A DNA stretch of 64,000 nt from Flammula alnicola (taxonomy: Eukaryota > Basidiomycota > Agaricomycetes > Agaricales > Strophariaceae): assembly GCA_015499995.1 (NCBI GenBank), contig JADNRV010000107.1, positions 62,001 to 126,000 on the forward strand. The letters are read 5' to 3'. Of this stretch, positions 22,832 through 33,629 are shown in pieces (the stretch's first letter is position 1; each line of letters begins with the position of its first letter). The notes beneath the pieces were generated by a model. That model saw nothing but the letters and a program-made list of their open reading frames with translations. It had not been told where the DNA came from and did no database searches. The position numbers and the translations under genes are program-made.

Positions 22832-22989
22832 CTTCGACTCTCTGTGGAGAACGAGGAGTACCAGGATAAAGAGGACAGCAGTAAGGCCATATTTTGTAGG
22901 TAGTATGGCGTATCTAAATGAGCGGATTGTTCAATGGAACGAGAAGGGCGAAAAGAGCGGCCGTTGGAGAATAAAAAGGACCTGAGGAG

Positions 22990-23997
22990 TAGTGTTGCCG
23001 CCAAGTCGAGTCGAGTCGAGGCGGGGTGGCCAACTCGAATCAACTCGAAATGTCGAGTTGGGACAAGTTGTAACCCGGGTCAACTCGTCGAGTTCGGTGA
23101 TTTCCCTGATGGTGTCGCGTCCAATGAGATGACAGGGATATCCGAATTCGGCTTTACCTTCAGACCCTGATTAGAGCAGACTAGAGCACTGTACGGCTTG
23201 CTGTACAGTAGATTACAAGCAATGTTGAATAAATACAATGAGAGGAAGGCTACCTTAAAATTATTCATGCGTGTTTTCCCTCAAATTGTCAAGTTCTTTA
23301 TATTGCCCGGCTACCATGAGCCTATCAATGGCAGATTCCAAGAGACTTATGTTGGCCAGAGATGGTGTAGTTGCACTCCTCAGCAATAAGGTCCTTCAAA
23401 GTCTCTCCAACTGATACAAGTATTCGAAGACTCGAGCAGTACTCGTGAGACCCGATTTCGATGCAGGGTGCAAGTCTCCTTACTGGACAAAAAATGCTCA
23501 CATGGGACTACTGATGGTTGGGAAGGAAGCATGTCCATTGCCACTCAGAAGATGAATAGGCATTCACATTCATTGACCTAGAAGTGATGTTTTGTAGATA
23601 AAACTTGCGAATAAACTTGGCAATGAGAAATTTATGGGTTTCTTGAAAGCGCTTCGCTGCGCTTGCAGCAAAAAATCACCGTAAGATGTGAATTCTGCTT
23701 CAGAAAGAACTAGAACAACATATTCTAGTACGCGAGGTACATTAGTGGCTTAGATAGAAGATATTTCAAGTGGAAAGGAGGGAGGAGAAGGAGAGCGACG
23801 TTTTAACGCACGGAGACACAATAGAGACGCGCGACGACGCGCGCGCAACAGCGTCACGTGAGTGATTTGATGCAACTCGTGTCAACTCGTCGAGTTCACC
23901 CGGATGAACTCGTTGTCGACGAGTTGACACGAGTTGCCCTGATTTCGAGTCGAGGCGAGTTTCAGCCCGGGCTCAACTCGACTTGGCGGCAACACTA
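22990..23997. mobile_element. Non-autonomous hAT-like element (1008 bp) with 8-bp target duplication
   Basis: The ends are inverted repeats beginning TAGTGTTGCCGCCAAGTCGA; the two copies agree for at least 22 bp. The element is flanked by the 8-bp direct repeat CTGAGGAG (22,982-22,989 and 23,998-24,005). This target fits the hAT preference nTnnnnAn. The subterminal regions (22,990-23,110 and 23,870-23,997) are packed with the words CAACTCG and CGAGTT in both orientations, as expected for hAT transposase-binding repeats. No transposase reading frame is present. It lies between two divergently oriented P450 genes. Confidence 0.88.
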
Positions 23998-24412
23998 CTG
24001 AGGAGTGCATTTCAAAATTCATCAAGTCAACATCAGTTCGGATGTTGAGTACTTGAATGATCCAGGCGGGTCGGTGTGAGAACGACTTTGCGTAACAACT
24101 TGATAACAAGGTGAAGGGACGAAAGTAAGCCCAAGTAAACCAAACGGCCGGTTCCCCATGTCTTTGACACGAAAGTTCAGGAAATCCATCTCCGATTCCG
24201 TGTCATTCCTTCGTGCGAACCACGTCGATCCGGCTTGACTCACCATGTATCTCCGAGAAACTAGGACCTGATTAATGTGATGGTCGGCGCCTTCACAGCG
24301 GCCGTCCCCCGTATTGACATTACTTGAACTCCAAGTCATGCACCCAGACCCTGCTTTACAACCCATCTACGCAATTGTGTAGCAGTATCTACCAAAGCTC
24401 GAAGAGACCAAG

Positions 24413-26774
24413 ATGCTCTCCGACCTCGTTGATCGCCTCACCCATTTACAATTTACAGACACCCAGCTCGGGCTTTTCCTTGGGTTCGTCAGTCTGGTGC
24501 TGGCGTTATCGATATGGCGGAGAAGTAGACGAGACGATGTTCATCTCGTTCCCGGACCCGTAAGTTCGTGCTTTTTGAACCAAACTCTGACTTGAATTTT
24601 CTTCACAGTCTGGCGGCCACTGGCTCTGGGGCCACGAACGAGAGATCTTCCTGCACTCTGCAGGCCAAAAGTTCTCCGAATGGTTCAATACTTATGGCCA
24701 GGTTGTCAGATACAAGGGCGCTTTTTTCGTGAGTCAATCCTGGGTTCCCTTCACCATTCAACTTACGACTCCTCATAGCACCCAGATCTCCTTGTGGTAG
24801 CCGATCCGAGGTTTATTCATCACATGTTGACTGAGAATCCGTACAACTACGGTGCGACTTGCCTTCTCCTTGGACATATTGTCATTTCGTGCTCATTGAT
24901 ACCGACAGTAAAATCGCCCGTGTTCCGCCCCCTCGTCGAGCGACTTCTGGGTCACGGCCTGGTCTGGGCTGAAGGTGAAGAGCACAAACAGCAAAGGAAG
25001 GTATTGAACCCTGCTTTTAGGTTTGTCTTTTATCTTCGTCTTATGATATCTGGGTCACTGATCTCTCAACCCAACAGCCCTGCAAACGTCCGCGGCATGG
25101 CGCCCTCCGTCTTCGAATCGACCGCCAAGCTCCATTCTTCGTTGGAACAGGCGATTCACAAGAACGGAGGTGAAATCCAGACAAATGTAATGAAATGGAC
25201 AGCTAGCGCTACGTGAGTTGCCATTTATATTTTCCGTCTCGATATGTAATTTAAATTGCAATTTCAGGCTCGATATCATAGGCAAAGTTGGATTCAACCA
25301 CGACTTTGACCAGGGCAAGTCGCAAGATGCAAAGGATATCCAGAAGGCGTGGACGGACCAGGTCAACGCGGGTATGAACGTCGCCGCGTTTTATGTAGGT
25401 CTCCTTTCCTCGTCGTCTTGCTGCGCGCTCACAGACGTCCTCTCGAAAGGCCCAAATCTTCCTCCGTACTTTCCCTTTCATCCTCTCCATCCCGGTAGAA
25501 GCCATCCAGAAGCAGGGCGACATCAAAGTCGTCATCGACGGTCTCGCGAAAAGGTTCGTCAGTGAGAAGGGGGAGCTGATCGAGAGCGAGAAGGGGGAGA
25601 AAGCGAAGAACCTTTTGGGCCTGATGAGTCAGCGGGCATTTCATTGTTATGGAAAGAGCCAACGCTAACCTCCGAAATACAGTGGCAGCCAACGCGGACG
25701 GAGCGGGCAAGATGAGCACACAGCAAATGATCGACCATGTACGTTTTTTCTCCTACATCCATATCCTGTTTCTTAATGTTTATATCTAGATCTGTACATT
25801 CGTGTAAGCACCTACAGCCGCTATTTTCATGATTTGTCCCGCTCATATATATATATACAGCGTTGTAGGGCACGAAACGACTGCCGGCTCTTTGAATATG
25901 ACCCTCCTTGAGCTCTCGCGGCACCCTGACAAGCAACAGCGGCTGCGCGAGGAGATCATAGCGCTTGGGCGGGTGCCGACGTATGAGGATCTGACGACAC
26001 CTGATAAGCTCCCGTATTTGGACGCCGTTGTTAAAGAGGGGTGCGTGTTAGCTGTTGCTATTCAAGCGTTTTAGGATGTAGATTACTGACTTGTTTTTGG
26101 GTTATCTATAGGCTGAGGGTTCATCCACCGGGCGCCTACATGGACCGCGTAGCTGTGAAAGACGATGTTGTACCTCTCGCCCACCCCATCACGACACCTT
26201 CTGGTGAGGTGTTGACGAGTTTGAAGGTTAAGGCTGGACAGGTTCGCTTCTTTCTCTCTCCCACATTCTTTTTTCCTGTATTTTTTATACCACTACAAGA
26301 TCCAACCCTGACTTTCTCCCTCTCATATACTACAGGTCATCCAAATCCCGAATATATCTATCAACCGCGTCGACGCCGTGTGGAAAGACGGTTGCGCCTT
26401 CCGACCCGAGCGGTGGATCGAAGCTGGAGGCCTTCCACCCCGCGCCGAGATGCAGGGCGGTTGGAGCAATATTATGAGTTTCAGTGAGGGCCCGAGGCTG
26501 TGTATTGGGTATCGGTTGGGTGAGTTCCTCTTTTCTCACCCTCACTCTCGTCTCCTTGTTTTGACCCACATATGTTCATTTACTGATGTCACGTCTCTGT
26601 GCAGCCCTGCTCGAATATAAATGCCTCCTCTCCATGCTCGTCCGGAACTTTGTCTTCCATGATACCAAAGTCACAATTGAGGCCAAGTTTAGCGCAACGA
26701 TGCAGCCTAGGGTTGTCGGAAGAGAGGAGGAGGGTGCACAATTGCCTTTGCGGATTACCCTGGTGGAGGATTGA
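24413..26774 (+). CDS. Cytochrome P450 (CYP4-clan-like, basidiomycete type)
   Basis: Haem-thiolate monooxygenase with an N-terminal anchor (GLFLGFVSLVLALSIW) after ATG 24,413. Exons then read SGGHWLWGHEREIF, VWAEGEEHKQQRKVLNPAF (C-helix with WxxxR-like context), an I-helix FVVVGHETTAGSL, the K-helix VVKEGLRVHPP and FRPERWIEAGG. The haem loop is FSEGPRLCIGYRLA, in which the usual FxxGxRxCxG is kept as FSEGPRLCIG. Many short introns (about 10) are present, and the reading frame is continuous across them to the stop at 26,772-26,774. It is divergent from the P450 at 20.8-22.8 kb, with the hAT-like element in the shared upstream region. It looks intact; substrate unknown. Confidence 0.9.
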
Positions 26775-27462
26775 ACATTCTTAATGGATGTCACCTTTGG
26801 TTGTGGTTGTTAAATGTGACTTGTGTAGTCGATTGAGGTACAGATATAACTATAACTTTATGTAAAAACGTTTATTGTTTCTTGATTAAAGATTTGTTTC
26901 TTCATTCATGCGAATTGAGGATGGTGAAGTTGAGGTTGTACCAAATACAACTTAGAGCGAATTATTTATGACTCTGGACGTCTGATCGAAGCATCACACC
27001 AGAATTTGTTAGGCGTCGTCGGCTTCTTATAACTCTTCCGAGGAGCCTTCGAGGGTCCACAAATATTTCGTTTGGCCTCCACAGCCTTCATATTTCTGGC
27101 AGATACTGGTATTTCAGTGATTCGCAACTTTGAGGGCGGCACCTTGAATAGAGGGGCTAGGTTGGATTAGAGGGGCGAGGGAGACGAGAATCCATATCCT
27201 GGTCATATATCTACGATATCTACTATTGTAAGATCTAGACATGTATTGTGGACCCTGTCAACGGAATCCAAGATGTCAAGGGCTTGTTCCGCAAAAGTTA
27301 TTTTAGCGCCTACGATGTAATTTTCCTGGAGCAGACCCCACGTCCTATAACTACGAGGTAGGCCGCGATTGAATAAATTTAATATATCAGCTGAATACAT
27401 TCAATTCTACCCGTAGATAGCACTCGACGAGGAGCTCGACGAAACCCGGCCCAAAACTCAAT
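26775..27462. other. Intergenic region between convergent P450 genes
   Basis: The 3' ends of two P450 genes face each other across about 690 bp. AT-rich stretches with several AATAAA-like and TGTAAA-like words near 26,860-26,900 suit 3' processing. No coding region or repeat is recognised. Confidence 0.4.
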
Positions 27463-30019
27463 CTAGATGACAGTGGCAGCAGTCGCACTGCCCACAAACG
27501 ACACTTTCAATGGCAGTCTTGGGCTGAGATCCGAGTCTCCTTCAACATGTGGACTGCTGATGGCGTCCAGCCGCCAGTTAATCTTCTTGCTAGCCGATTC
27601 GAAGACAAAGGTTTCGACGAGTCGGACAAGGAGAACCTCTGTTTATACACATGCGAGTCAGAAAGGAGGAGGGAAGAAATGAGCAAAAGTTGCGCGTACT
27701 AATTTCACTTTGAGCCGCGAGACACGATACTTATGTCAGTGGTTGCCGAGATAAGGAGCCAGAAGAAACTTACAGCAGCGCGAACCGGTAACCACTGGAA
27801 GTCAAGTCAGCGGTCAGCGTCCATTATCTCTGACGAAAGAAGAATAAGTTCAACTCACATGCACGCACGAGGACCACCAAGGAACGTCATGCTAAACCCA
27901 AGCAACACTTTTAGCAAATTATAACAAACTTCACAAAACAAGAAATACGCACACAGATGACCAAACGCCTGGCAGCCTCGCATCCTTCTCCGTGACCGGG
28001 TTCTCCGTGTTGAGCCACCTCTCCGGCTTAAACTCCTTCGCATCGGGGCCCCAGACGTCCTCGCTGCGGTTGGCAGTGCCGATGCCGATCCAGACCGAAG
28101 TGCCTTTCTTGACGAGGATACTGCTAGTCATGTCGCCGTTTGCCAGCTGGATAGGCTTGAGCAGCGGTAGGTGGGTGTCCTTGATAGCACTGGCGAGAGA
28201 CCGGCGTCAAAGGAGGGCGTCAGTAGGAAGGGCAAAGAACGCACACTCTGTCGACGGTAATCAATGGAGGGTAGCTATAATTATTTTCAAGTTAGAAATG
28301 ATGTGGTCAAGGCAAGGTGCGGCGATGTTAGATGACGTACAGACGGAGTGTCTCCTTGATAATTGCATCGAGGTACGGCAGGCTATTGAGGTCCTCGAAG
28401 GTAGGCACGGACTTGGTGATGCCAGAGTCGATGATCTCGCGACGGAGGCGCTGCTGGATTGCAGGATTCTCAGAGAGTACATGCAGAATACGGGTAATGC
28501 CACCAGAGGTCTGTGAAGGGTGATAAGTAACGAGTGGAATCCAACATGGTGGAAGGAACGTACGGAATCCAGGCCGGCAAATGTGACGAGACTTTGAGGA
28601 TAAACGCTGTCAGAGAACTACAAAGTAAAAAGCATAGGAAGAGCCTACTCACGACATAAGTCCCATAACCTCCTCCTGCGATAAGCGATCCTTCTCGGAA
28701 GCCCGGGCGTTAGCTTCGACTGACAAATGTATTCTCGTCAGAACTGTCTGCACCAGCACTCAAGAAAAGTACTCACACAAGAGCGACATCATATTCCTGT
28801 CATCGCTTGCACTTCCGCTCTTGAGCTTCTTGGCATGACCATCGTACATCATGTTCGCAGTCTGTTGCAGAATGTCAATGATGTCTTTCAGAGACTGGAC
28901 GGCTTTCGATGGCATCCGATCGACGAGGAAACGCTGGAACCCAGGGGTGCCGATTTTGCGTAGGAGAGGAAGGAGAGGAATTCCTACGCGGACCTCGGTC
29001 AGTGTAGGCCTGTGGTAAGGTAATGAGGCCGGGCATCAATGACTGCAATAAGGAGAACACAAACATCAAGCTTTTGGCGGCATGTCTGAACGGCGCGTCA
29101 GCCTCGAGGTTACCGAACGAGTGCCCAAGGGCACCACGGGCGATGAGTTCGAGGGAGGCGCCCGAGATGAGTTTGAGTACATCCAGAACTTCACCCTGCG
29201 ATTCACCGATCCGCGTGGCAAACATGTCGCGGAGCTGGGTTCGGTGATTTCGTTAGACTAGGCAAGACAGCGTTGCAAGAAGGAAACGCACTTCTACGCC
29301 GACATCGTGAAAAAGGGGAACCAATCCCTTCAGGTAACTCGGTGCAAAGATGGGATTAAGAATCTTCCTCTGTTTCTTGTGGTGCTGACCTGAGACCAAT
29401 AACTCGTCAATATGAAATCTACAGCTTGAGCAGTAATGACACACACCAGTCACTCCACTGAGTCCCTTTCCGAAGAGTGTTCGGTTTAACCTGGACATAT
29501 ATGTTGGAAGGGGTGCAAGACCTGAGAAATATATTAACCTACGCTACAGTTTGCCTAGACACACACAATCAGTTTAAGTATTTTGCTCAGCAAGAAATTA
29601 ACTCACGGAAGGACATCAAAAATATCTCCGTCGTTCATAACGATATGGTTCAGTGAACGAGCATCAGTGACATATAGGTGTTCTGCCTGTACTAGGCATT
29701 AGTAAATGGCTCTCGCATATAAGTGGACTCATACCCCGAATAAGCCGTTCAATTTGACGACTCCTCCGTAGTTCTCTACCAAACTCTCATGAAAAGCGAA
29801 GCCCAGTGGATCGAATAGTTGCTGTAGATGGCCTGTGCTGATAGATATAATCTTCTCCTTCTCGCGCAAGTATTAACACTCACCTGTCAATTTTGACTCG
29901 TTGGGTGGACCAGCTATGTTCTTGAGATATGATGGTCTCGTGAACTTGTATATCAGGAGAGTAAGTAATCCAGCAGCAGCAACAACTGCCACGTCGAATG
30001 TATAGAGTGTGAAAGCCAT
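27463..30019 (-). CDS. Cytochrome P450 (basidiomycete CYP4-clan-like, second copy type)
   Basis: ATG at 30,017-30,019 opens an N-terminal anchor (VAVVAAAGLLTLLIY). Exons follow with HHKKQRKILNPIFAPSYL (C-helix), an I-helix VTFAGLDS(T), a K-helix AIIKETLRL, VWGPDAKEFKPERWL and the haem loop FLGGPRACMGYRFA. One 55-nt intron (about 29,009-29,063, donor GTTTGT) is needed to join KSLMPTL to TEVRVGIPLLPLL; with it the frame is continuous. The last exon ends PLKVSFVGSATAA before a TAG at 27,463. It shares overall layout with the P450 at 24.4 kb but is clearly diverged from it. Intact; substrate unknown. Confidence 0.88.
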
Positions 30020-30439
30020 TTATGAGGCCTGAGCAGCACAAAGACAACGGGAAGTATAATGTAGATAACACTGATTGATATACATACTCGAGGATGAGAT
30101 GACGAGTTTTTCCAAAGCTCGAGCGGTGTTGAGAAGCAGCGGGAAAGAAGACGGTGTTTCCTGCGGTCGTTGTCATGCGGCCGCTTCCGACAGACCGGGC
30201 ATGGCCCTGGCCTGGGGCACAAACCGTCATGCGCGCACTCCCGAAATATCTGGAATGAACATCAATGAACAAAAATACACACAGCGATGTCGAAAGATGT
30301 ATTATTTATGTCTTCAAGAATGTCTATGATGCCATTTCCATCTTGCTTACACGCATAAGGATGTTAGCAAGTTTAGTGGTTGAACGTTGAATATTGAAAA
30401 TTTGACTGACCTGGCAGTATTTCCGTGGCTGGCAGTATT
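30020..30439. other. Upstream region of P450, no gene recognised
   Basis: Spacer between the start of the P450 at 27.5-30.0 kb and the beginning of the second repeat block. It must contain the P450 promoter. Nothing else is recognised. Confidence 0.35.
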
Positions 30440-30519
30440 TCCACGGGTGACAGTAGCGTTCACTTGTCACTCAGCGCTTGTCTATTAATAGAATCGGCTC
30501 CCTTTCACCGGTCAACCTT

Positions 30520-31575
30520 GACATGAGATTACCGTTCACCTCAGTATAAGGTTTTGTGGGAGGGGCTCTTGGGACTTTATTGGGTTCGAATTTACTTATT
30601 GCACACAATTGCTGACAGATATCGGGTGACTTTCTATAAGGCCAACTTGAATTTCTAAGGGTCCTCGCCGAAATGCCGTGGAATGGCGGCTTGATGGCGG
30701 CTGGTTTTCTCACTAAATTTGGAGGGGCGTTGAAATTACCGACACCAGTGTGATGACCCTTTTTCATTCTCCGATTAAGATTTGGTCTTGGCACTTGAAT
30801 TGTCGGCTTATGGAAAGTAGTCATCCACTAAGTACTCGTATCTTTTAAATATCTGTAAGTTGGAAGGTTGACTTGTTGATATGTAAGCGCCCAAAAGCAA
30901 CCCGAAACTCCACCGGGGTATAATGGTCAAGTCTGCTGACCGTCAGTCCTGGTGGCATTATCTAAGTATTACCCAACTCTCAACGTAAGTATTGGCACCT
31001 GTACATTGCTTCTCAAGCCGACAGGAAGAATGAATGATTCTCAGTCCCGGTGACATGGATTGATGGAAATCTAATTCTGGAGACAACATGCTGATACGAC
31101 ATGTTCTGCGTACTTAAACAGCTCTTCCCTGTGCCTTGACACCGGCAGCTCCTCCACCTATCACCCAACCAGCGCTTGACTATTAATAGAACAACGACAC
31201 GAGACAAAGTTGGGATGGAATTTCAGTGGGTTCAAATTTACTTCTACACCCAATCTCGTGCCCACTGGCAAATATCGTTTTTTTCATGTCTGTTAGTTCA
31301 GGCTGTCAAATTGTTAATATTTACGCGCCCAAGCGCAGCGTGAAGCTCCACCGGGGTATAATTATCAAATGTGCTGTCAGTCAATCATCGTGGCATGTCT
31401 ACGTATTACCTGATATTAGCCAACTACTACTGTATTGCCCTACATTGCTATTCAAGCAGACAGGAAGAATGAATGATTCTCAGGGTTCATGATAACCTAT
31501 TTCCGGAGACAACACGCCGACACAACATGTTTTGCGTACATAAAACACCCCCCTGCCTATGCTTTGACACGGGAA
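30520..31575 (+). repeat. Tandem repeat of about 438-bp units upstream of MP2
   Basis: Two full units and a partial third with the same ordered words as the left array. GCGCCC occurs at about 30,887 and 31,325, giving a spacing near 438 bp. The conserved core GGGGTATAAT followed by the CAAGTCTGCTGACCG-type stretch is present in both. A TATA-like TTTTATAAAAAG lies at about 31,640, between the array and the MP2 start. Confidence 0.7.
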
Positions 31576-31893
31576 GCTCCTTCGCATCTCACCTACAGCG
31601 AGGTCTCGGTGAAAGGCCATTTTCTATCGTCATTTGGTAGGTTTTATAAAAAGTTTCAAGGCGTACTGTAATTAACCTTATTCACATAGTTTCCCAGCCG
31701 TTTAAGGGACTCTTCACGAGGATATTCAAGGCAGCCTGACGAAAATTCTGTCTCTTTTCGCCAGACTCACCAGCGCATCCAAAAACGTAAGCTACTTTTT
31801 GTATAGCTATCGCTTTCAGGACTCAGACGATATGTCCCGTCTATCCTTCTGCTTCGCGGACCACAGTCAAATAAGCGCACAGATTCAGTCTCG

Positions 31894-33170
31894 ATGAAAA
31901 TTCCTCTCAAACATTCGTCTTTTAGCCTGGACGTGTCCGGCATAGCCGGTTTCTTTGGTGGAGAAGAATCCCTGGCGGGCATGGCCAGCGTGCATCTGGT
32001 TCGAGGAAGGCGATGGCTCGGGTGGTACAATTCGCCGGGCAGCCTCTACGTCGCCAAGAAATACGGAACGCTTGCTCGATCGCGGATCTGGGACGGACTT
32101 TTCCCTGGCGCCAATGTCGATCCTTCGTCTCTACTGGAATTGGATGGAAAATTTGGGCCCCGTTACATAGGCGTATATTCTCAAACCGAACTCGATCAGA
32201 CAGGGCATTTGGCGTATCTTATGGCAAAGTACTGCGACGACTTGAAGCCCGAAGACAACTCTTCCCCCAGGGTTCAGTGCCCGTCGTAGTCATAAATTTG
32301 GGCGATGACATAAAAATCCAGCCTCATGCCAACATCCCTTCCAACTATTTCTCCGCGTTCGATCCCTTCGCAATCATCCCTACTATCGTCAGTATTGCGA
32401 CTGCCGTACTCTGCGGCCTTACCAGAGATTGGTACTCCTTTGCAATGATTGTGCTTGGAATCGTTTGCAATGGTGCATCCTGCCTGGTCCTTGGATCCGG
32501 TTCTCTCCAAGTAAACTACCCAATACCTTCCAAACATTCTCCCGCAGGTGATGGGCTTCTCAAGTCCACCATTTCTGGTCAACCGCTTATTATCCTGAAG
32601 GGTGCTGAAAACGTCGTCAATTGCCTCGTCAAGGGCAAGTACTCCCTCTATTATAAAAGTCAGGACCGGTATTACGACATTGGTTATAGCGCGCTAGCTC
32701 TGACGATACAATTTCTGGCCCAGCTCTTCCTCATTCCGCAGGGAGAGCTCTTCGGACAGATCATGTTTTTAACCTCACTTGGTGTTTCCTGGGTTTTCAA
32801 TTCCTATCTGGCTTCCGTCGATCGAGACCAATTGCAGATGGACATGCTACTCAAGATACTCAACCGACCCAAGATTACGAAATTCTATCTTCCGAAATGG
32901 ACGGCAGTCGTGACATTCGCGGCATTTTCCTTTAAACCGGGGACTGCGAAAGGCATTCTGGACAAGCTAATTCCAAACAATACGCCGGCTTGGAGAGGAT
33001 GGAAAGGTCGTGTTGTGGAGGCCGTAGCGACGGATGCAGATCCTAAAGAAGTCACCCCGGTGGAAGAACCGGATAACGAGTTAGATGAAGAGGAGCGTAG
33101 ATTGTTAATGGATCTTCTCAATCAAGCAAGTATTGGCAAAGTATTGGCTATGATGCAGCGAAGCGCGTAA
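31894..33170 (+). CDS. MP2: unfamiliar four-span membrane protein (one apparent frameshift)
   Basis: I do not recognise this family. The ATG at 31,894 opens about 128 residues containing SGIAGFFGGEESLAG, GRRWLGWYNSPGS and LDGKFGPRYIGVYS. The frame then shifts at about 32,270 within TCTTCCCCCAGGG; one more C would continue into PVVVINLGDDIKIQP as in the other copies. The second part has four hydrophobic segments: IIPTIVSIATAVLCGL, FAMIVLGIVCNGASCLVLG, ALTIQFLAQLFLI and IMFLTSLGVSWVF. It ends in a hydrophilic, acidic tail (DNELDEEERR). Total length is about 425 residues, no introns are evident, and there is no signal peptide. The hydrophilic N-terminal domain probably faces the cytosol. The gene is convergent with the P450 at 33.6-35.6 kb. 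Function is unknown. Confidence 0.65.
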
Positions 33171-33629
33171 AATATTAGTGTATATAAAAACGTGTATACT
33201 TCTACTGCGAGTAGTTCCCTAGCCTTTGACTAGAATGCAGCATCTTTATGTATTAGTTACGACGCGTCTATCAATCAAACCGGCCGGCTCTAAGGTTGAT
33301 ATATTTGCTTCCCTTAGTATCAGTGTGGAATCAAAATTGGCGGTTTATTAAATTATAGGTGAGGACTGAACGTTGAGAGTTAAACTAAGGAAAGCTTCGA
33401 GGCTGATAAATTGGCAGTGATAACATAACATAGCAGGTTGAGTGGGACAGTTCGATTATAACCTAATTCTCCTTTATGTGTATCATCGCCACAACTTGAA
33501 TGATGGACTTGTTCTGATGTAGATCTGATGCACAATGTAGTTGGATTGATTACCAGTGCAGTTAAAAAAAATCCTATTCTACCCTCTAAGACTATGCATA
33601 GCGTACATCGTCAACCAACAGAACCCCGC
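33171..33629. other. Spacer between convergent MP2 and P450
   Basis: AT-rich 3' flanks of both genes. The part near 33,540-33,640 matches the right copy at about 48,940-49,070, including the stretch TCTTAGAGGGTAGAATA read on the minus strand. No gene is present. Confidence 0.5.

Larger units (their letters stand above)
30440..33600 (+). repeat. Duplicated segment B (repeats, MP2 and 3' flank)
   Basis: From about 30,440 the sequence parallels 7840 onward in the left block, and the reverse complement of about 51,830-48,990 in the right block. It contains the tandem array, the MP gene and the spacer to the convergent P450. Identity is visibly lower than between the 7.8-9.5 kb and 50.2-51.9 kb copies. 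Confidence 0.75.

Noticed and set aside
29000..29065. Apparent frameshift in the P450 at 27.5-30.0 kb
   Set aside because: A 55-nt intron with donor GTTTGT and acceptor CACAG joins KSLMPTL to TEVRVG and restores a continuous P450 frame.
30580..30600. GGGTTCGAATTTAC resembles a tRNA B box
   Set aside because: No cloverleaf, A box at the right distance or CCA-side stem could be formed; the other array units do not conserve it.
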